Origin: CAZSSH01 sp964609825
Lineage (GTDB): Bacteria > Verrucomicrobiota > Lentisphaeria > Victivallales > Victivallaceae
Assembly: GCA_964609825.1 (NCBI GenBank)
Contig: CAZSSH010000007.1
Span: forward strand, 62,001 to 126,000
Reading direction: 5' to 3'
DNA: 64,000 nucleotides
Below are positions 33,705-41,663 of this stretch, piece after piece (position 1 is the stretch's first letter; each line of letters opens with the position of its first letter). Position numbers and translations under genes: made by a program. The notes beneath the pieces are model-generated. The model was not told the DNA's origin, searched no databases, and saw only the letters and a program-made list of their open reading frames with translations.

Positions 33705-34191
33705 GGACCCAAAGCTCGGCATCATGACCTTGGCCCAAGCCGTCCGATGGCGCGAAAATCTGCGACAGGAGGGCAAACGTCTGGTGGTGACCAACGGCTG
33801 CTTTGATTTGTTGCACCGCGGCCATGCCGAGTATTTGTTTGAGAGCCGCCAGCTGGGCGATGCGCTGTTGATTTTGATCAACTCCGACCGCTCGGTGCGC
33901 GAGCTCAAGGGGCCGACGCGTCCTTTGGTCGATGAGTACAACCGCGCTTACATGCTTTGCGCTTTGGCGGCGGTGGATGCGGCGGTCACGTTTGACAGCG
34001 AGCGCTGCGACCGGGAGCTGGCATTGTTGGCACCCGACATTTACGTCAAAGGGGGCGATTACACGTTGGACAAGCTTGACCCCTCCGAGCGCGCGGCCTT
34101 GCAGACGGTGGGGACGGAAATTTGCTTCAAGCCGTTTATTGCGGGATTTTCGACGACCAATATTGTTTTAAAAATAAAGGAATCACTCTAA
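33694..34191 (+). CDS. rfaE2: D-glycero-beta-D-manno-heptose 1-phosphate adenylyltransferase
   Basis: The enzyme makes ADP-heptose for lipopolysaccharide inner core. The 165-residue protein corresponds to the C-terminal domain of bifunctional HldE/RfaE. It shows VVTNGCFDLLHRGHAEYL near 27 with the nucleotidyltransferase HxGH motif, INSDRSVRELKGPTRP near 57, and the C-terminal STTNIVLKI motif. The kinase domain is not in this gene. The start is taken as GTG 33694 because GGAGGA lies just before it; ATG 33724 is an alternative. It overlaps dCMP deaminase by 11 bases. Confidence 0.88.
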   Translation: MKIKDPKLGIMTLAQAVRWRENLRQEGKRLVVTNGCFDLLHRGHAEYLFESRQLGDALLILINSDRSVRELKGPTRPLVDEYNRAYMLCALAAVDAAVTFDSERCDRELALLAPDIYVKGGDYTLDKLDPSERAALQTVGTEICFKPFIAGFSTTNIVLKIKESL

Positions 34192-34192
34192 A

Positions 34193-34828
34193 ATGTATCT
34201 TGGCAGAATTGTGGCGGTCGGTTTGACCAAAGACGGGCGTGCGACGGCGATGTACCGGGTTTCCTCCCGGTCGTTTCCCAACCGCGAGGCGGTAATCAAC
34301 AACGAAGTCATCTCGATTTTGCCGCGTCCCGGCTTTGAGTCGGATTTGCGCAAAAACCCGTATATTTCGTACAACTGTGTGCGCATTGCCAAGCGCTTTG
34401 CGGTGGCGAGCAACGGCTCTCATACCGACCCTATTGTCGAAAAAATCGCCATGGGCTACCCGGTGCGCGACGCCGTCACTCTCGGGCTCTTGGCCATGGA
34501 TTACGAAAAGGACTCGTTGGACACCCCGCGCATCGTGGCGGTGGCCGAGCTCGGCTCGTTGACCGGTCACCTGGGGATCGTCCGCAAGGATGCGGTGCTT
34601 TACCGCTCCTTTGAGATGACCCCGGGATATTGCTACTACCTCTCCACCTATCAGTGCGACCGTCCCTGCGGCGACCAGTTTGACCCGCATTTCGTCTCCG
34701 ATTCGGCTGATGATGCGGCGCAATATGTGATCTCGGGCGGCGTCTTTGCCAACTTTGAGAAACCGGTGACTTCGGCCGTGGCCTTTGCCAACGGCGATAA
34801 CTTTGACTACGCGGTGAAAATCGTCTGA
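34193..34828 (+). CDS. purO: IMP cyclohydrolase, archaeal PurO type
   Basis: This 211-residue protein closes the purine ring of FAICAR to give IMP, the last step of de novo purine synthesis. It resembles the PurO proteins first described in methanogenic archaea, not the MGS-like PurH domain: it opens with MYLGRIVAVG followed by AMYRVSSRSFPNREA near residue 20, then SYNCVRIAKRFAVASNGSHTD near 58. It is one base after rfaE2 and overlaps the helicase gene by one base. The same series holds the AICAR formyltransferase lacking a cyclohydrolase domain, which strongly supports the role. Assignment rests on my recognition of the N-terminal signature. Confidence 0.9.
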   Translation: MYLGRIVAVGLTKDGRATAMYRVSSRSFPNREAVINNEVISILPRPGFESDLRKNPYISYNCVRIAKRFAVASNGSHTDPIVEKIAMGYPVRDAVTLGLLAMDYEKDSLDTPRIVAVAELGSLTGHLGIVRKDAVLYRSFEMTPGYCYYLSTYQCDRPCGDQFDPHFVSDSADDAAQYVISGGVFANFEKPVTSAVAFANGDNFDYAVKIV

Positions 34829-36858
34829 TGAGCAAGATCCTGAATGCGCTGAACCCGGAGCAGGCGGCAGCGGCATCCACCCTCGCGGGTCCGGTGCTGG
34901 TGCTTGCCGGGGCCGGTACCGGCAAAACGCGGGTAATCACCTTCAGGATCGCTTATATGCTCTCGCTGGGGATCGCACCCGAGCAGATTTTGGGGCTCAC
35001 CTTTACCAACAAGGCCGCGCGCGAGATGCGCGAGCGGTTGGCGCAATTGGTGGACGCCAATATCGCCGAAAAAGTGACCTTGGGGACATTTCACTCGTTT
35101 TGCATCAAAATTTTGCGGCGCGAAATCCGCCACCTGGGCTATCTCCCCAGCTTCACTATCGCCGATGAGTCCGATCAGCAGGGTCTTTTAAAGCAGGCGG
35201 TGGCCGAGCTCGGCTACCACCAGAGCGGTCTTAATTTGGGCGACGTCGCCGGGACCATCGGGCGGTGGAAAAATAAACTTTTGGAGGTGCGCGATGTGCG
35301 CAAAACGGCCGACACCGAGTACGACTCGGTGTGTGCCGAAGTTTATGAGTGCTATCAGTCGATGCTGGAGATGCAAAACATGCTCGACTTTGACGATATG
35401 CTGCTTTTGGTCTTCCGCTTGTTCAACAAATACCCGGAGGTGCTCCAAAAGTATCAGGAGCGTTACCGTTATTTGCTGATTGACGAGTATCAGGACACCA
35501 ACGACGCCCAGTTTACGCTGGTTAAAATGCTGGCGGGCAGGGAATGCAACTTATGCGTGGTCGGTGACGACGACCAGAGCATTTACTCGTGGCGCGGGGC
35601 CAATGTGAGCAACATTTTGGACTTTCCGCAATTTTTTCCGGGAGCCAAGGTGGTCAAACTCGAGCAAAACTACCGCTCGTGCTCCAGTATCTTAAATGCC
35701 GCCAACGCGGTGATTTCGAATAATTCCAACCGGCACGACAAGGCGCTGTGGTCCAACCTCGGCGCGGGCGACCCGGTCAAGATTGTCAAAGTCTCCGACG
35801 GCGAAGCCGAGGCCGATTTTATCGGCGGCATGATCCGCCAGATCATGGGGGAAAAGCCGGAGCTGTCCTATAAGGATTTTGCGGTTTTATACCGCTCCAA
35901 TCATTTGACGCGCGAATTGGAGCAATCGTTCCGCCGCCAGCAATTGCCGTACCGTCTGGTGGGCGGGCAGGAGTTTTTTAAACGCAAAGAGATCAAGGAC
36001 GCGGTCGCTTACCTCAAAATTTTGGTCAACCCGATGGAGGATCAGAGCTTGCTGCGCATCTTGGGGACGCCGCCGCGCGGTCTGGCGCAAAAGGCGGTCG
36101 ATGAGTTGAAGCGCTTGCGGTTGACTCGCCATATCCCGATGGTGGAGCTCCTGGGCGACGATGAGTTGGTCAATTTCATCTCCGGCAAGGGCGGCGCTGC
36201 TGCCAAGGAGTTGGCCGGGGTGATCGCCAAATATACGCAAATTTTTACGGAGCCGGGCAATTTGGCCAACAAAATCAGCAATTATCTGCGCGATGTCGGC
36301 TATCTGGACGGGCTGCAAAAGATTTACAAGGACATTGACGACGCCTACAAGCGGCGCGAAAATGTTGACGAATTTATCAGCGCCGTCGCCCAATACGAGG
36401 GGCGGCAAAAGAGCGAAGAGTGTACCTTGGAGAATTATTTGGAGTCGTTTGCCTTGCTGGAGGAAAATGACCGTACCGAGGAGAGCCTTGACGGCAACGA
36501 AGTCACCTTTTCGACCGTGCATGCGGCCAAAGGTCTGGAGTACCCGGTGGTGTTTGTGGTCGCGATGGAGTACAATATTTTTCCCCACGAGCGCGCCGTT
36601 GCCGAGGGCTCGGTGGAGGAAGAGCTGCGTCTGTTTTATGTGGCGATCACCCGGGCCAAACGGCAGCTTTATCTGTTGCGCGCCAACAGCCGGATGCAGC
36701 GCGGCTTCAGCAAAACCCAGCTGCCGTCGCCGTTTCTGGCGCTGCTGCCGGAGTCGATTGCCGAAACCGTGGCCGCCAACGAGCTTTTGCGGCCCGCGGA
36801 CAGCAAACAAATTGAGCAGGCATTTGCCGATATCTTTAAAATGTTGGAGAAACGATAA
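34828..36858 (+). CDS. UvrD/PcrA/Rep-type superfamily I DNA helicase
   Basis: The 676-residue ATP-dependent 3'-5' helicase has motif I AGAGTGKTRV near residue 28, motif Ia GLTFTNKAAREMRERL near 55, motif II LLIDEYQDTND near 215, motif III VVGDDDQSIYSWRGA near 243, motif IV QNYRSCSSILNAAN near 280, motif V VTFSTVHAAKGLEYPVVF near 557 and motif VI FYVAITRAKRQLYLL near 600. It is slightly shorter than typical UvrD (about 720-750). It shares one base with purO at its start and one with the next gene at its end. Function is repair or replication restart; the exact UvrD, PcrA or Rep identity cannot be fixed. Confidence 0.93.
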   Translation: MSKILNALNPEQAAAASTLAGPVLVLAGAGTGKTRVITFRIAYMLSLGIAPEQILGLTFTNKAAREMRERLAQLVDANIAEKVTLGTFHSFCIKILRREIRHLGYLPSFTIADESDQQGLLKQAVAELGYHQSGLNLGDVAGTIGRWKNKLLEVRDVRKTADTEYDSVCAEVYECYQSMLEMQNMLDFDDMLLLVFRLFNKYPEVLQKYQERYRYLLIDEYQDTNDAQFTLVKMLAGRECNLCVVGDDDQSIYSWRGANVSNILDFPQFFPGAKVVKLEQNYRSCSSILNAANAVISNNSNRHDKALWSNLGAGDPVKIVKVSDGEAEADFIGGMIRQIMGEKPELSYKDFAVLYRSNHLTRELEQSFRRQQLPYRLVGGQEFFKRKEIKDAVAYLKILVNPMEDQSLLRILGTPPRGLAQKAVDELKRLRLTRHIPMVELLGDDELVNFISGKGGAAAKELAGVIAKYTQIFTEPGNLANKISNYLRDVGYLDGLQKIYKDIDDAYKRRENVDEFISAVAQYEGRQKSEECTLENYLESFALLEENDRTEESLDGNEVTFSTVHAAKGLEYPVVFVVAMEYNIFPHERAVAEGSVEEELRLFYVAITRAKRQLYLLRANSRMQRGFSKTQLPSPFLALLPESIAETVAANELLRPADSKQIEQAFADIFKMLEKR

Positions 36859-37622
36859 TGTTTAAAAAAGCGTTGTTATCAATCACTTTTCGTCAGCACG
36901 ACGCCGCCACGATTGCCGACGCGGCCAAGGCGGCCGGTTTGGACGGGATCGAGTGGGGCGGCGACGTCCATGTGCCGCACGGCGATTTGGCCAAGGCGGA
37001 GAGGGTGGCCCAGATTTGCCGCGAGCGGGGATTGTCCACTTGCGGCTACGGCTCGTATTACCGGGCGGGGGTGAGCGAGTTTGACTTTGCCGGAGTGTTG
37101 AAATCGGCGGAGATTTTGGGAGCTCCCGTCATCCGCGTCTGGGCGGGCGATCAGGGCTCGGTGGAGACTTCGGACGAGAAACGCCAAAAAATTGTCAAGG
37201 ATTTGCTGCGTATCGCCGATCTGGCGGCTGCCAAACAGATCCGCATCGGTCTTGAGTTTCACGGCGGCACTTTGACCGATGCTTTGGCTTCCTGCAAAAA
37301 ACTCATTTTTGAGGAGGCCAATCACCCCAATTTGTACACTTACTGGCAGCCGCCGGTGGGGAGCAAATTTGCCGACAATCTGGCGGCAATCAAAGAGCTG
37401 GGCGACAAAGTGACGGCTAGCCACGTTTTCAGCTGGGAGCTGGAGGACGGCAAAATCGTCCGTTATCCGCTCTCGCATCATAAAAAAGAGTTTATCGAGT
37501 ATTTGCGCACGATCCACCCCAAAAACTTTTTGTATGCCGGGTTGGAATTTGTAATAAACGATGATCTGGCGGAGTTTCGCAACGACGCCGCAACCTTTGG
37601 GAGCTTGATCCATGAAATATAA
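36858..37622 (+). CDS. Sugar phosphate isomerase/epimerase-like TIM-barrel protein
   Basis: The 254-residue protein fits the xylose-isomerase-like TIM barrel family. Marks are the start ITFRQHDAATIADAAKAAGL, GLDGIEWGGDVHVP near 28, VIRVWAGDQGS near 91, the metal-site block RIGLEFHGGTLTD near 128 and YTYWQPPVG near 156. Such proteins isomerise or epimerise sugars or polyols using a divalent metal. Its stop overlaps the dehydrogenase start by 11 bases and its start overlaps the helicase stop by one base. The pair with a 2-hydroxyacid dehydrogenase suggests a small sugar-acid pathway (inference). Confidence 0.82.
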   Translation: MFKKALLSITFRQHDAATIADAAKAAGLDGIEWGGDVHVPHGDLAKAERVAQICRERGLSTCGYGSYYRAGVSEFDFAGVLKSAEILGAPVIRVWAGDQGSVETSDEKRQKIVKDLLRIADLAAAKQIRIGLEFHGGTLTDALASCKKLIFEEANHPNLYTYWQPPVGSKFADNLAAIKELGDKVTASHVFSWELEDGKIVRYPLSHHKKEFIEYLRTIHPKNFLYAGLEFVINDDLAEFRNDAATFGSLIHEI

Positions 37623-38574
37623 AGCGATGATCTTAAACAACAATCCCAAAAACGTCGATTACGTTTACGGGCCCGAGCAACTTGCCAAAATTAACGAGCT
37701 CACCGATTTGCTTCCGGGGATTGTCAGCCATGAAATGTTTAAAACCATGGATGTCTCCAATGTTGAAATTATCTTCTCCACTTGGGGGATGGTGAGTTTG
37801 ACCGACGAGGAAATCGCCCGGATGCCCAAACTCAAGGCGGTATTTTATGCCGCCGGGGCGACCGATTACTTTGCCCGGCCGTTTTTGCATCGCAAGGTCA
37901 AAGTCATCAGCGCGTGGCTCGCCAATGCAATCCCGGTGGCCGAGTTTACGGTGGCCCAGATTGCGTTGGGGATGAAGGGTTTTTTCTACAACAACCGTTT
38001 GGCGCGCCAAAACAAAGTTTTCAGCAATGCCGGGGTCGGCCCCGGGGTGTACGGCGAGGAAGTGGCGTTGATCGGCGCCGGAGCGATTTCCGCCCATGTC
38101 CAAAAGTTGCTGCAAAATTACAAGCTTAAGGTCACCGTCGTTCCGTCGCGCCCCGAGCGCCGGACGGTGTCGATTGATGAAGTTTTCAAAACCGCGTTTG
38201 TGGTCAGCAACCATTTGCCCAACCGTGAGGACAATCAAAAGGTGTTGACCAAGGCCCACTTTGCCTCGATGCGGCAGGGAGCGGTGTTTATCAACACCGG
38301 CCGTGGCGCGCAAGTCGACGAGGAGGGGATGCTTGACGTTCTGGCCGAGCGGGCTGACTTGACGGCGTTGATCGACGTCACCCACCCGGAGCCGCCGGCG
38401 GCGGATTCGCGGTTGTTTACCTTGCCCAACGTTTATTTGTCCGGGCACATCGCCGGCTCGACCAATGACGAAGTCCACCGGATGAGCGACTATGTGATCG
38501 AGGACCTGGAGCGGATGCTCGCCAATGAGCCCTTGCAGTACCAGGTGACCGAAGCCATGCTGATGACCAGCTGA
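37612..38574 (+). CDS. D-isomer-specific 2-hydroxyacid dehydrogenase-like protein
   Basis: The 320-residue protein has the two-domain layout of NAD-dependent D-2-hydroxyacid dehydrogenases. The nucleotide-binding region reads EEVALIGAGAISAHVQKLL near 150 (GAGAI in the GxGxxG place). Further blocks are NHLPNREDNQKVLTKAHFASM near 203, VFINTGRGAQVDEEGM near 224 with the substrate Arg, and LIDVTHPEPPAADSRLF near 251. A catalytic-His-like SGHIAGS follows near 281. It is the last gene of the rightward series that starts at 29492 and overlaps the TIM-barrel gene by 11 bases. The substrate is unknown. Confidence 0.85.
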   Translation: MKYKAMILNNNPKNVDYVYGPEQLAKINELTDLLPGIVSHEMFKTMDVSNVEIIFSTWGMVSLTDEEIARMPKLKAVFYAAGATDYFARPFLHRKVKVISAWLANAIPVAEFTVAQIALGMKGFFYNNRLARQNKVFSNAGVGPGVYGEEVALIGAGAISAHVQKLLQNYKLKVTVVPSRPERRTVSIDEVFKTAFVVSNHLPNREDNQKVLTKAHFASMRQGAVFINTGRGAQVDEEGMLDVLAERADLTALIDVTHPEPPAADSRLFTLPNVYLSGHIAGSTNDEVHRMSDYVIEDLERMLANEPLQYQVTEAMLMTS

Positions 38575-38577
38575 CGG

Positions 38578-39381
38578 TCAACCGGAGAAATACGGTTGAT
38601 CCGTACGGATTTGGCTCGGGGTTTGCCCGAGCCTTTTTTTTACCGCTTTGCAGAAATAATTTTGATCCTCAAAGCCGCAGGCGCGGGCGATTTCCTTGAC
38701 CGAGAGGGGTGTGTGCTTTAAGAGTGTAATGGCCTGCTGCAAACGGACGTTGGTGAGATACTCCTGCGGCGATACGCCGCAGTATCGTTGGACCAGACGC
38801 ACCAAAGTTGAGCGGTGCATCTGCATTTTTAAGGCGATGGCGTCGACGCTCAGGGCGGGGTCGGGGTAGTTGTCCTCGACTTCAGCTTTAAAGGCCTCGA
38901 TGCGCGGGTTTCCGCGCTCGTGGTTGCGCCATAAGGTATGCGACAAAATTTCATATCCGATGGCCCCAGCGCGCAATTCTCCGTCGGGGCTGAAGTCCTT
39001 GAGCTCGCACATCAACTGCCAAAAGAGCTCCTCCGGGCAGCTTCCGGGCTGCGGCTCGCGGCGGATATGGAAGCGGTCGATCAATAACGGGAGATCCGGG
39101 CCGTCGATGGTGAACCAATAGTAATTAAATGCGCTTTGCGCGTAAAATTCGTGGTTGTCGCCGGGAAGATAAAAACAAAATTCGTTGGCATTGAGGGGGA
39201 TTTGGCCGTCGTCGAAGGTGAAAATACCAGTTCCGGCCACGCACCAAAAGAGCTCCAGAAAGGGTTTCGTCAAAGCAGGCTCGGTCCAGCCCGATTGGAC
39301 AATGTAGTGCCCGGCCGAGCGGACATGCAGCAGCGCTGCGATTGTGCCCTTGGGGGTTAAGCGAAAAACGGCCTGTTTCAT
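38578..39381 (-). CDS. AraC-family transcriptional regulator
   Basis: The 267-residue protein has a cupin-type sensor domain (GTGIFTFDDGQIPLNANEFCFYLPG near 50) and the C-terminal AraC DNA-binding domain from about 170: VDAIALKMQMHRSTLVRLVQRY and LSVKEIARACGFEDQNYFCKAVKKRLGQTP. It likely responds to a sugar and regulates the divergent GH4 operon at 39523, with which it shares a 141-base control region. AGGAAA precedes the ATG. It is convergent with the dehydrogenase gene three bases away. Confidence 0.9.
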   Translation of the reverse strand: MKQAVFRLTPKGTIAALLHVRSAGHYIVQSGWTEPALTKPFLELFWCVAGTGIFTFDDGQIPLNANEFCFYLPGDNHEFYAQSAFNYYWFTIDGPDLPLLIDRFHIRREPQPGSCPEELFWQLMCELKDFSPDGELRAGAIGYEILSHTLWRNHERGNPRIEAFKAEVEDNYPDPALSVDAIALKMQMHRSTLVRLVQRYCGVSPQEYLTNVRLQQAITLLKHTPLSVKEIARACGFEDQNYFCKAVKKRLGQTPSQIRTDQPYFSG

Positions 39382-39417
39382 TTAGTTTCCTGAATTGTTG
39401 CGACAAAATTACTATAT

Positions 39418-39468
39418 ATAATACATCATTCCACTTTGCTTTGCAAGCGTTTTATGATAAAATATAAG
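39418..39468. promoter_or_regulatory. Divergent promoters sharing one palindromic -35 (AraC regulator / GH4 operon)
   Basis: TTGCAA at 39441-39446 is its own reverse complement. Rightward it lies 16 bases before TATAAG (39463-39468), in front of the GH4 operon. Leftward it lies 17 bases before TATTAT (39418-39423), in front of the AraC gene. The same hexamer can thus serve as -35 for both, so the two promoters should compete. This region is the natural place for AraC-type regulation. Confidence 0.45.
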
Positions 39469-39522
39469 AAACAAAAAACGCCGGGGCGGCAAACCTCCCC
39501 CAAAAACAAAGGAATTTCAGTC

Positions 39523-40914
39523 ATGAAACGCGGACCCAAAGTAGTCGTTATCGGCGCCGGAAGTTATTTTTTCGGCAAACCGGTTATTTATAATATGGTC
39601 AACAGCCCGATTTTGCGTAACGGGACGCTGGCTTTGGTTGATCTCGATCAAACCGTGCTTGACACCATGCTGGCGATTGCCGAACGCGCCAAGGCGCACG
39701 CCGGGGCACCGTTGGCCATTGAGGGCTCGACCGACCGCTTAAAGGTACTCAAGGATGCGGACTTTGTCGTTTTGTCTTTCTCCTACCGCAATGCATACTA
39801 CCGCGAGATGGATACCCGGATCGCCGCCAAGTACGGCGTGACCATGTGCTCGAGTGATACCATCGGCCCCGGCGGGATCTTCAGAGCCATGCGCGAGCTG
39901 CCCGAGATTTTGCGGATTGCCGAAGACGTCGAGCGTGTGGCTCCCGAGGCGTGGCTGATCAACTTTATCAACCCCTCGTCGGTGATGGGCATCGCTTTGA
40001 TGCGCCATGCCCCCAAGGTCAAGAGCTTCGCCCTTTGTGACGGCAACCACGAGCCCTATGTCCGGATCGGTTTTCTCAAAGACTTGGGGATTTTGCCCGC
40101 CGACGCGCAAACCTTGCCGGCCGATGTCGCTGCTAAATTTAAACTCAACATCATTGGCGTCAACCACTGCACCTGGGTGACCGAGTGCAGTTTTGACGGT
40201 GTCGATCTGATGGATAAACTGCGCCAAAAAGTCGCCGCCAACGCCGTCGCCGAGTACGAGACGCGCCCGAGCGCCAAGGCAAAACCGCGGCTCAACAACA
40301 ATTATGCGGCCGAGCTCATGGATCTTTACGGCGCGTTTCCAACCGCAGTCAGCCACACCAAGGAGTACGTGCCCTTTTTTCAGGGGTATGGCAAGTGCCC
40401 GGTGACCCCGGAGCCGATCATCGCCTTTGACGGCTACAACCGCGCCGAGGAAATGGCCGAGGCCTGGGCCGAAACCGTCAAAATCGCCGACGGCACCATG
40501 CCGATCGCCGAATTTTTTAAGAGCGGACGGGGCGACCACGCGACTGACATCATTGAGTCGATGTGGGGCGACCTTAAAAAGTGTTTTTATATCAACAGCG
40601 CCAACAAGGGGGCGGTCGCCAATCTGCCCGCCGACGCATTTTTGGAGCTGCGCTGCGAGCTTGATATGAATGGGCCGCGGCCGCTTCCCGCCGGGGTGAT
40701 GCCGCGCGGGATCTTGGGGCTCACCATGCAGGTTTTGGACACGCATGAGCTCACGGTGGAGGCGATTGTCAAGTGTGATCGCCAACTCTTGCTCCGCGCC
40801 ATGATGACCGATCCCATCGTCAACAACATTAATGACGGCAAAAACATCATTGCCGAGCTTTTGGAGTTGGAGTGCGATCATTTGGATCCGAAATGGTTTG
40901 AAACAACAAAATAA
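39523..40914 (+). CDS. Family 4 glycoside hydrolase (NAD-dependent alpha-glycosidase type)
   Basis: GH4 enzymes cleave glycosides by an NAD- and metal-dependent oxidation-elimination route. The 463-residue protein has the Rossmann start KVVVIGAGSYFFGKPVIY, the NPSSVMG-type block FINPSSVMGIALMRH near 149, LCDGNHEP near 168 and GVNHCTWVTECSFDGVD near 213, with the expected metal-binding Cys and His. The ATG at 39523 is chosen over 39436 because AAAGGAA precedes it and the family N-terminus follows. It heads an operon with a pseudopilin and two beta-helix proteins, controlled by a divergent AraC gene. Galacturonide, galactoside or glucoside specificity is not decidable here. Confidence 0.9.
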   Translation: MKRGPKVVVIGAGSYFFGKPVIYNMVNSPILRNGTLALVDLDQTVLDTMLAIAERAKAHAGAPLAIEGSTDRLKVLKDADFVVLSFSYRNAYYREMDTRIAAKYGVTMCSSDTIGPGGIFRAMRELPEILRIAEDVERVAPEAWLINFINPSSVMGIALMRHAPKVKSFALCDGNHEPYVRIGFLKDLGILPADAQTLPADVAAKFKLNIIGVNHCTWVTECSFDGVDLMDKLRQKVAANAVAEYETRPSAKAKPRLNNNYAAELMDLYGAFPTAVSHTKEYVPFFQGYGKCPVTPEPIIAFDGYNRAEEMAEAWAETVKIADGTMPIAEFFKSGRGDHATDIIESMWGDLKKCFYINSANKGAVANLPADAFLELRCELDMNGPRPLPAGVMPRGILGLTMQVLDTHELTVEAIVKCDRQLLLRAMMTDPIVNNINDGKNIIAELLELECDHLDPKWFETTK

Positions 40915-40928
40915 AAAGGACGAAATTG

Positions 40929-41660
40929 ATGAAAGCAAAAGCATTTTTTACCCTCATCGAGCTCCTCGTGGTGATCGCGATCATCGCCATTTTGGCGAGC
41001 ATGCTCTTGCCCGCCTTGAATCAGGCGCGGAACAAGGCGCGCGCGACCACTTGCCTTAATAATCTCAAGCAGATTTTTACGGCGCAAACCATGTATGCCG
41101 GGGACTACCGGTATTTTTGTCCCGGGGCGACCAGCGCCGCCGCCGAGGGCTTTAACGAGCAATATATGGCGCCCAAACTGCGGCCCTATCTCGGCAAAAG
41201 TTCGACCGCCTTTGCCGACTGGACGGATGTTCAGAAATTTTTGGCCTCCCCGCCGTGGCTGTGCCCGTCGCAACTTGACCGGGGCTCCAATACTTTGAGC
41301 TATGTCCCCAATGCCTTTTATTTGCTGTCAACCTCGGCGACGGTCAAAATGAGCAAAACCAAGCAGGCCTTTTCGTGGATGTATATGGCGCAACCGGACT
41401 CGATGGTCAAGGGTATTTCCGGGTCAAGGATTTATTTCATGATGGACAGCGGCTACAACACCGCTTCACCGGTCGATAAAAAAGAGAGCGAGCGCGCGGT
41501 GGTCGACCGTGCCGGTTTTGAGGACGACACCACCGTCCGCGCCGATTTCCGCCATCACGGAGTTAAAAATGTGATCATGCTCGACGGCAGTGTCAAAGCC
41601 GTCAAAAAAGGGATGACCCAGTACGAGCTATATTTGCGGCCGACAATCGGGGGGAGATAA
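40929..41660 (+). CDS. Prepilin-type N-terminal methylation and H-X9-DG domain protein
   Basis: The 243-residue protein has the prepilin leader and hydrophobic helix (FFTLIELLVVIAIIAILASM), then LPALNQARNKARATTCLNN and a globular part. His209 with Asp219-Gly220 forms the C-terminal H-X9-DG pattern. It is a second, clearly related member of the family at 19877. It lies 14 bases after the GH4 gene and three bases before the first beta-helix gene, so it is again part of a sugar operon. ATG 40929 is preferred to the in-frame TTG at 40926. No pilus or type II secretion genes are close. Role unknown. Confidence 0.88.
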   Translation: MKAKAFFTLIELLVVIAIIAILASMLLPALNQARNKARATTCLNNLKQIFTAQTMYAGDYRYFCPGATSAAAEGFNEQYMAPKLRPYLGKSSTAFADWTDVQKFLASPPWLCPSQLDRGSNTLSYVPNAFYLLSTSATVKMSKTKQAFSWMYMAQPDSMVKGISGSRIYFMMDSGYNTASPVDKKESERAVVDRAGFEDDTTVRADFRHHGVKNVIMLDGSVKAVKKGMTQYELYLRPTIGGR

Positions 41661-41663
41661 CGG

